From positions 1 to 11,094 of the forward strand of contig JAJZGH010000167.1 of assembly GCA_021798635.1 (NCBI GenBank): DNA of 11,094 nucleotides. The letters are read 5' to 3'. A program made the position numbers and the translations under genes. A model generated the notes under the pieces. The model had not been told where the DNA came from and made no database searches. It saw only the letters and a list, made by a program, of their open reading frames with translations. This document shows, piece by piece, positions 7,061 through 11,094 of the stretch; the first letter of the stretch is position 1; the number at the start of each line of letters is the position of its first letter. The stretch comes from Planctomycetota bacterium. GTDB taxonomy: Bacteria; Planctomycetota; Phycisphaerae; WQYP01.

Positions 7061-8143
7061 TCACGCGGCGCGTGTTTCCGATTCGTCCATATTTTCCGAT
7101 GGATCGGAAAAGTGCGGGTTAGCCAGTTCCCATTCCATTCGCCAGGAAAGAAAGTTCTCAACAGCCGTCTCAAAATCTTCCACAGAATCAATGACGCGCA
7201 TGGCATCCCGCAGGATACGGCACGGATTCATGTGCTTGGCGTACCAGCTCACGCGCTTGCGAAATTCAAGAATCGCCACACGCTGATTGCGGAAGCGGAT
7301 CATGTTGTAAAAATGATCCCGCATATACCGGCACTTTTGCTCAATGCTCGGCGGCGGCAAAAGCACACCAGTCTGCAAATATGTTTGCACATCACGAAGC
7401 ACCCAGGGGGCAGCCAGAGCCGCCCGCCCGATCATCACCCCCGCGCAACCCGTGGCATTTATCATCTGCTGTGCATCTTGAGGGGTGCGGATATCACCAT
7501 TGCCGATAATTGGAATTTTATCCACCGCCGCCACCACCGCCGCGATACCATCCAGCCGAACGGTGCCATGAAATCGCATTTCCGTGGTACGGCCATGCAC
7601 GGTCACCGCCGCAATTCCCACCTGTTCCAGCCGATTGGCCAGAAAAGGGGCTACCAGCCGATGGTCATCCCACCCTAAGCGAACTTTTGCCGTGACGGGA
7701 GTACCGGGTACCGCCCGCACCACGCGCTGGGCCATCTCCAAGGTGCGGGGAATATCGCATAGCAAGGCTGATCCGCCGTCACGCTTGGTAATTTTATCAA
7801 CGGGGCAACCCATGTTGATATCAATAATAGTCGCTCCATGGTCCGCCGCCCATTTTGCCGCATCGCACAAGCGTTGCGGATCAGCGCCGTAAAGCTGCAT
7901 GGAAAGCGGCGAATCCTCCGGGCAGGTGGCAGCCAATTCCATGGAACGCTTATTTTCCCGCAGCACGCCTTCGGGGCATAACAGATCCGTACACGCCAGA
8001 GACACGCCTCCGCAGGATCGCGCTACCAGCCGAAATGATACATCGCAGTACCCGGCAATCGGTGCCAGCAACACATTGCCGGCAAGCTGAACATCACCAA
8101 TTCGCAAGGGCGGCGGTGCCATCCATGTTGAGACCTCTTCCAT
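7061..8143 (-). CDS. dusB: tRNA-dihydrouridine synthase, DusB type
   Basis: 360 residues. This FMN enzyme reduces uridine to dihydrouridine in the D-loop of tRNA using NADPH. The FMN-binding N-terminus reads LAPIAGYCDVSFR (26-38). The catalytic cysteine is Cys113 in DINMGCPVDKITKR, and the following GGSALL block is kept. Lys153 (TAKVRLGW) and His183 (TVHGRT) match the conserved FMN/substrate residues. NGDI (215-218) and MIGRAALAAPW (237-247) complete the phosphate-binding side of the barrel. The C-terminal helical part (~265-340) resembles the tRNA-binding domain, with RKRVSWYAKH as in DusB. A short acidic tail follows. The start is the ATG at 8143, with no Shine-Dalgarno but a TATAAT eight bases upstream, implying a leaderless or nearly leaderless message. 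It is transcribed divergently from the membrane-protein gene. Confidence 0.94.
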   Translation of the reverse strand: MEEVSTWMAPPPLRIGDVQLAGNVLLAPIAGYCDVSFRLVARSCGGVSLACTDLLCPEGVLRENKRSMELAATCPEDSPLSMQLYGADPQRLCDAAKWAADHGATIIDINMGCPVDKITKRDGGSALLCDIPRTLEMAQRVVRAVPGTPVTAKVRLGWDDHRLVAPFLANRLEQVGIAAVTVHGRTTEMRFHGTVRLDGIAAVVAAVDKIPIIGNGDIRTPQDAQQMINATGCAGVMIGRAALAAPWVLRDVQTYLQTGVLLPPPSIEQKCRYMRDHFYNMIRFRNQRVAILEFRKRVSWYAKHMNPCRILRDAMRVIDSVEDFETAVENFLSWRMEWELANPHFSDPSENMDESETRAA

Positions 8144-8151
8144 AGTCTGAC

Positions 8152-8157
8152 ATTATA
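8152..8157 (-). promoter_or_regulatory. dusB -10 box, near-leaderless
   Basis: On the minus strand this is a perfect TATAAT, ending 8 bases before the dusB ATG. Start-site spacing would put the first transcribed base within one or two bases of the initiation codon. The -35 region is poor. No ribosome-binding site fits between the box and the ATG, which agrees with leaderless translation. Confidence 0.5.
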
Positions 8158-8191
8158 ACCGTTTATCACCTTATTGACGGCAGGGCGGAAA

Positions 8192-10177
8192 ATGAGAGAA
8201 TTAAAGGGGAATCTCGATCGCTGCCGCGGGGACTTGCCAACTGGTAGAATGCGAGTATTGCAGCGCTCGAATTCTAAAACTGTCCGGAAAAGTTCTGCGG
8301 CGGCCTTAAACGGTAGGGCGGCCATAGGAAACCCGTGGAAGGATGTGTGGATCGTGGTGAAGGCAGACCAGCAGCTAAATCCTATAGTGGATTCTAAGAA
8401 CTCCGCGGCGCGGCATCTAAATTGGGGAAGCGCTGTGGTGCCGGGGCACATTATTCCCTTGGCAAGAAAACTGTCCCCACACTTGATTGGCACGCGGCTC
8501 GGGGTTGGAGCGTCCGCAGTTTTGCTGGCGACAGCAATTGTGGCGACACCAGCGGCCATAAAGGCGAACGGCCCCGCCAAATTGGTTATCAGCCGGGCAA
8601 CAACCTATATCACCAGCCCATTAGGAAAAGACGGCCTGCCGGATTACACATTGGCGTTGAAACAATATCTAATGAAGGGGCTTACGCAAAAAAACAATGC
8701 CGCTGTTCCCGCGATTGAAATTGCCATGCGCGGCTATTTCAGTGACGAGGCCAACTCCCAATGGGTGAATTATGGCAAGCTCGGGACCGCACAATTAAAG
8801 GCCCTGGGCATCAAGCCGCCGACGAGAAAGTATCCACAGATTCACGATATTGGAGCCTTCTTCAAGAGGCACCTCCCGCAGGGCTACAAACTCCCCAGCA
8901 CCGGACTGACGGGCTTAGGCGGAACGCCGTCCTGGAATTTAATGGGACTGGAAACCGGATATGTCAGCGAGTTTCCATGGCGAAAATCACAGTTTTTTCT
9001 GTTATGGGCAGATTTGTACCGCAATCGGTCGTCGATCAAGATACTGCGGAAGGCGTCGCTTATGCCGCGGTTCTATTTGCCCATGATTTACGACCAGAAG
9101 CGATTTAAGTGGCCGGTTGTGTGCATAGAACCTTTGCCCGATGTGTTGGGCCAGGGAGGCTCCATGCTGGCGTACCGCGCCACGCTGGAACTGGGGCGAG
9201 GGCATCCGCAAAAGTGCTGGAATGACGCAATGGCCGTATATCGACTTTCGAGGCTTGCCCATCAGCAGCCCGATGCATTCGGTTTGGGCAACGCGGACGC
9301 ATTACTTCGGCAATTTCTGGATGTTTGCGACGTGCTACTAAGAAAGCTTAGGCACCGTCCCCACGAGTTGGCGCGAGTGTGGAAGACGATTCAAAAACTT
9401 CCCTTGTCAGCGCCTGAGGGGAAGCGATATTTGCACGTGCAACGCATCAAGGCGCTGCAAGTTCTTCTGGAGTGCTATCGCCATCGACAGGCACCGCCCA
9501 TGCAGCCTTTGGCACAAACATTGTCAAAAAAGAACATGCCTGGGATTATCATTATGCATCCGCCTGCAGCGATCAACTGGAATTGGCAATTTGCCCATCT
9601 TAACGCGACATTTGATCGCGTAAAGGGGATGGTAGATGCGCCCGCAGACTCAACGGGGGGTCGGCACATGCGGGCTTTTTATAAGGTTTGGACCAGTGCT
9701 GGGGATGACATTAGCGTGATGGCCGGGTATAGCCCGCCCGTGCCGCCGGGAGACGTTGGATACATCCCGAAATCGCTGAACCGCCTGCTTGCCAAACAAC
9801 TGCCCCTGCAGACGCGATATCTCAACATGCTGCTGATGACGACAAACTCGTTTTACGGATGGAATCAAAGCTGTTACCAGACTCTGCGGTCGCTGATGCT
9901 GATTAAGATTGCTTACGCGCTGGAAATGTACCATAGCGAGCATGGCCATTACCCCCGCGCGCTGGCCGCCTTATCGCCCGCGTTTTTTGCGCTTCCGCCG
10001 GTAGATCCGATTACCGGAAAACCACCATTCTACGTGCGCAGTACCAAAGGGTATGGTCTGACATTGTACAAGTGGATGCTGCATTCCAAGCGTGTCGAAG
10101 TACCCTTTCTCGGTCCTCAATGTATTATCATGCCGCCGCCCCCGCCGCGAAGTTGGCAGACGTATAAATTTCCATGA
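8192..10177 (+). CDS. Membrane-anchored protein of unknown function, planctomycete-like
   Basis: 661 residues from this ATG. I do not recognise a named family. One hydrophobic segment lies at ~102-122 (LGVGASAVLLATAIVA), so the large C-terminal part is probably outside the cytoplasmic membrane. After it comes TSPLGKDGLPDYTLALKQ and KNNAAVPAIEIA, an arrangement I recall from long planctomycetal hypotheticals. The C-terminal ~100 residues (SLMLIKIAYALEMYHSEHGH, then YPRALAALSP, then PPVDPITGKPPFY) resemble the globular tail seen in such proteins and, loosely, pseudopilin-like repeats. The tail ends in a proline run, PPPPP. No catalytic motif is evident. The start is uncertain: rare codons (AGA, AGG, ATA, CTA) are frequent before 8435, and GTG codons at 8435/8438, preceded by GGGGAAG, would place the membrane segment near the N-terminus (about 580 residues). 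A TTG at 8174 would overlap the dusB promoter region. Confidence 0.75.
   Translation: MRELKGNLDRCRGDLPTGRMRVLQRSNSKTVRKSSAAALNGRAAIGNPWKDVWIVVKADQQLNPIVDSKNSAARHLNWGSAVVPGHIIPLARKLSPHLIGTRLGVGASAVLLATAIVATPAAIKANGPAKLVISRATTYITSPLGKDGLPDYTLALKQYLMKGLTQKNNAAVPAIEIAMRGYFSDEANSQWVNYGKLGTAQLKALGIKPPTRKYPQIHDIGAFFKRHLPQGYKLPSTGLTGLGGTPSWNLMGLETGYVSEFPWRKSQFFLLWADLYRNRSSIKILRKASLMPRFYLPMIYDQKRFKWPVVCIEPLPDVLGQGGSMLAYRATLELGRGHPQKCWNDAMAVYRLSRLAHQQPDAFGLGNADALLRQFLDVCDVLLRKLRHRPHELARVWKTIQKLPLSAPEGKRYLHVQRIKALQVLLECYRHRQAPPMQPLAQTLSKKNMPGIIIMHPPAAINWNWQFAHLNATFDRVKGMVDAPADSTGGRHMRAFYKVWTSAGDDISVMAGYSPPVPPGDVGYIPKSLNRLLAKQLPLQTRYLNMLLMTTNSFYGWNQSCYQTLRSLMLIKIAYALEMYHSEHGHYPRALAALSPAFFALPPVDPITGKPPFYVRSTKGYGLTLYKWMLHSKRVEVPFLGPQCIIMPPPPPRSWQTYKFP
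8242..8250 (+). promoter_or_regulatory. Possible extended -10 promoter
   Basis: TGGTAGAAT fits an extended -10 element (TGnTATAAT with one mismatch) and has no recognisable -35. If used, transcription would begin near 8257, so the membrane protein would have to start downstream, such as at the GTG at 8435. It is the main sequence argument against the longer reading frame, and it is weak. Confidence 0.25.
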
Positions 10178-10216
10178 CACATGACTCTCGCCCCATTTGG
10201 CGGAATCCTTAATTAT

Positions 10217-10224
10217 GTGTACAC
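10217..10224. promoter_or_regulatory. GTGTACAC palindrome before the transketolase
   Basis: An 8-bp perfect palindrome in the 80-bp gap between the membrane-protein stop and the transketolase start, followed at once by a TATAC sequence that could be part of a -10 box. No good -35 box is seen. It could be an operator. It shares GTGTAC with one unit of the decamer array at 5905-5914, which may be chance. Confidence 0.25.
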
Positions 10225-10257
10225 TTATACGCTGGTCATTGATGTGAGGATTTGATT

Positions 10258-11094
10258 ATGACACAAATGTTAAGTACTTCAGGTAAAACTTCCATTGACA
10301 GCTTGAAATCATTGGCTACGCAGCTTCGTATTGATTCCATTCGCTGCACCACCGCCGCCGGCTCCGGCCATCCGACATCTTCCATGTCCGCCGCCGATCT
10401 TATGGCCGTGCTGATGGTGGAACATTTACGTTATGACTGGAACAATCCGCACGCCCCGAACAATGACCGTTTGATTTTTTCCAAGGGCCACGCTTGCCCT
10501 TTGCTATATTCCATGTACAAAGCGGCGGGGGTGGTAAGTGATGCTGAATTGCTGCGCTTGCGCAAAATTGACAGCAATTTGCAGGGGCATCCCAACCCGC
10601 ATGTCCTCAAATGGGTCGATGTCGCCACCGGATCCCTGGGCCAGGGAATCGGAAATGGCGTGGGTATGGCACTTAATGGGAAATATGTAGATAAGTTGCC
10701 ATATCGCGTGTGGGTGCTTCTGGGCGACAGTGAAATGGCCGAAGGTTCCGTGTGGGAGGCGTTTGATAAGGCGTCTTACTATAAGCTCAATAATCTCATT
10801 GCAATCTTGGATATGAATCGGCTGGGCCAGCGCGGCGAAACCGACTTGGGATGGAACGGGGCGGAATATGCCGCCCGGGTGCGAGCCTTCGGTTGGCACG
10901 CCATTGAACTTAACGGCCACGACCTTCCGTCCATTCAGGCAGCTTACCGTGAAGCGCTTTTGCAAGCCGACAAGCCGACCTGCCTGATCGCGCGGACCGA
11001 AAAAGGCGAGGGTGTTTCTTTTCTGGCCAACAAAGATGGTTGGCACGGCAAGGCCCTGTCAGCGGATGAAGAAAAGAAAGCCCTGGCGGAATTA
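10258..11094 (+). CDS. tkt: Transketolase, N-terminal part (cut by window edge)
   Basis: The first 279 codons; the frame is open to the last base. Transketolase moves two-carbon ketol units between sugar phosphates in the pentose phosphate pathway (and the Calvin cycle where present), using thiamine diphosphate. This half is the ThDP pyrophosphate-binding domain: His38 (GSGHPTS), His78 (SKGHACP), His111 (GHPNPH), the GSLGQGIGNGVGMA block (125-138), and metal-ligand residues Asp157 (GDSEMAEGSVWEA) and Asn187 (DMNRLGQ). The NRLGQ ending and the LKSLATQLRIDSI opening follow the animal-type (TKT/TKTL) subfamily rather than the E. coli TktA type. The catalytic Glu of the pyrimidine domain lies outside the window. 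The start ATG follows GAGGA with a 7-base spacer. It is co-oriented with the membrane-protein gene, but 80 bp apart. Confidence 0.95.
   Translation, partial: MTQMLSTSGKTSIDSLKSLATQLRIDSIRCTTAAGSGHPTSSMSAADLMAVLMVEHLRYDWNNPHAPNNDRLIFSKGHACPLLYSMYKAAGVVSDAELLRLRKIDSNLQGHPNPHVLKWVDVATGSLGQGIGNGVGMALNGKYVDKLPYRVWVLLGDSEMAEGSVWEAFDKASYYKLNNLIAILDMNRLGQRGETDLGWNGAEYAARVRAFGWHAIELNGHDLPSIQAAYREALLQADKPTCLIARTEKGEGVSFLANKDGWHGKALSADEEKKALAEL

Noticed and set aside
7046..7678. A 210-codon open frame on the plus strand.
   Set aside because: It lies opposite the dusB coding sequence and is a by-product of its codon composition.
10184..10200. A terminator hairpin after the membrane-protein gene (CGCC...GGCG).
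   Set aside because: The stem is only 4 bp with no T-run, so it is not convincing.
10504..11046. A 180-codon open frame on the minus strand.
   Set aside because: It is antisense to the transketolase, whose motifs are unmistakable, and its own translation resembles no known protein.

Overview
The window reads as ordinary chromosomal DNA from a free-living bacterium of moderate GC, most plausibly a planctomycete (Planctomycetota, perhaps Phycisphaerae). The evidence is indirect: a large single-span membrane protein with the C-terminal 'YP..L..L.P....P.DP.TGKP' pattern that I associate with planctomycetal hypotheticals, an animal-type transketolase, a SNF2/SWIM gene pair, and a PAS-GAF-receiver protein with no kinase beside it. 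No marker gene in the window fixes the taxonomy.

Layout. Positions 1-210 are intergenic, with REP-like GGTGTCAGGTACC repeats and a GC-rich palindrome. Five genes then lie on the minus strand, reading from 8143 down to 211: a DusB-type tRNA-dihydrouridine synthase (8143-7061), a YggS/PLPBP-family pyridoxal-phosphate homeostasis protein (6863-6111), a SNF2-family ATPase (5835-3097), a SWIM zinc-finger protein with a histone-H1-like basic tail (3055-2096), and a sensory protein built from a pseudo-receiver, PAS, GAF, a histidine-kinase-like dimerisation remnant and an intact receiver (1905-211). On the plus strand, divergent from dusB, are an unidentified membrane-anchored protein (8192-10177) and the first 279 codons of a transketolase that runs off the right edge (10258-11094).

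How the genes relate. Only the SNF2 and SWIM genes look like a strict operon: the SWIM start codon sits a few dozen bases inside the SNF2 3' end and has its own strong ribosome-binding site. Together they probably form a two-component DNA-remodelling or translocase system. The other genes have promoter-like sequences of their own and look independently transcribed.

Most worth a second look: (1) the sensory protein, where two signalling modules appear catalytically dead (Glu at a receiver phospho-Asp position, Cys at the phospho-His position) and one receiver is intact; (2) four to five decamers carrying GTAC in exact 10-bp phase just upstream of a possible leaderless promoter of the SNF2-SWIM operon; (3) the H1-like tail on the SWIM protein; (4) an intergenic segment with mutually exclusive stems at 1999-2085. 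I see no CRISPR array, phage genes, insertion sequence, tRNA or rRNA. The window is mostly housekeeping and regulatory, and I cannot claim a complete undescribed system from it.
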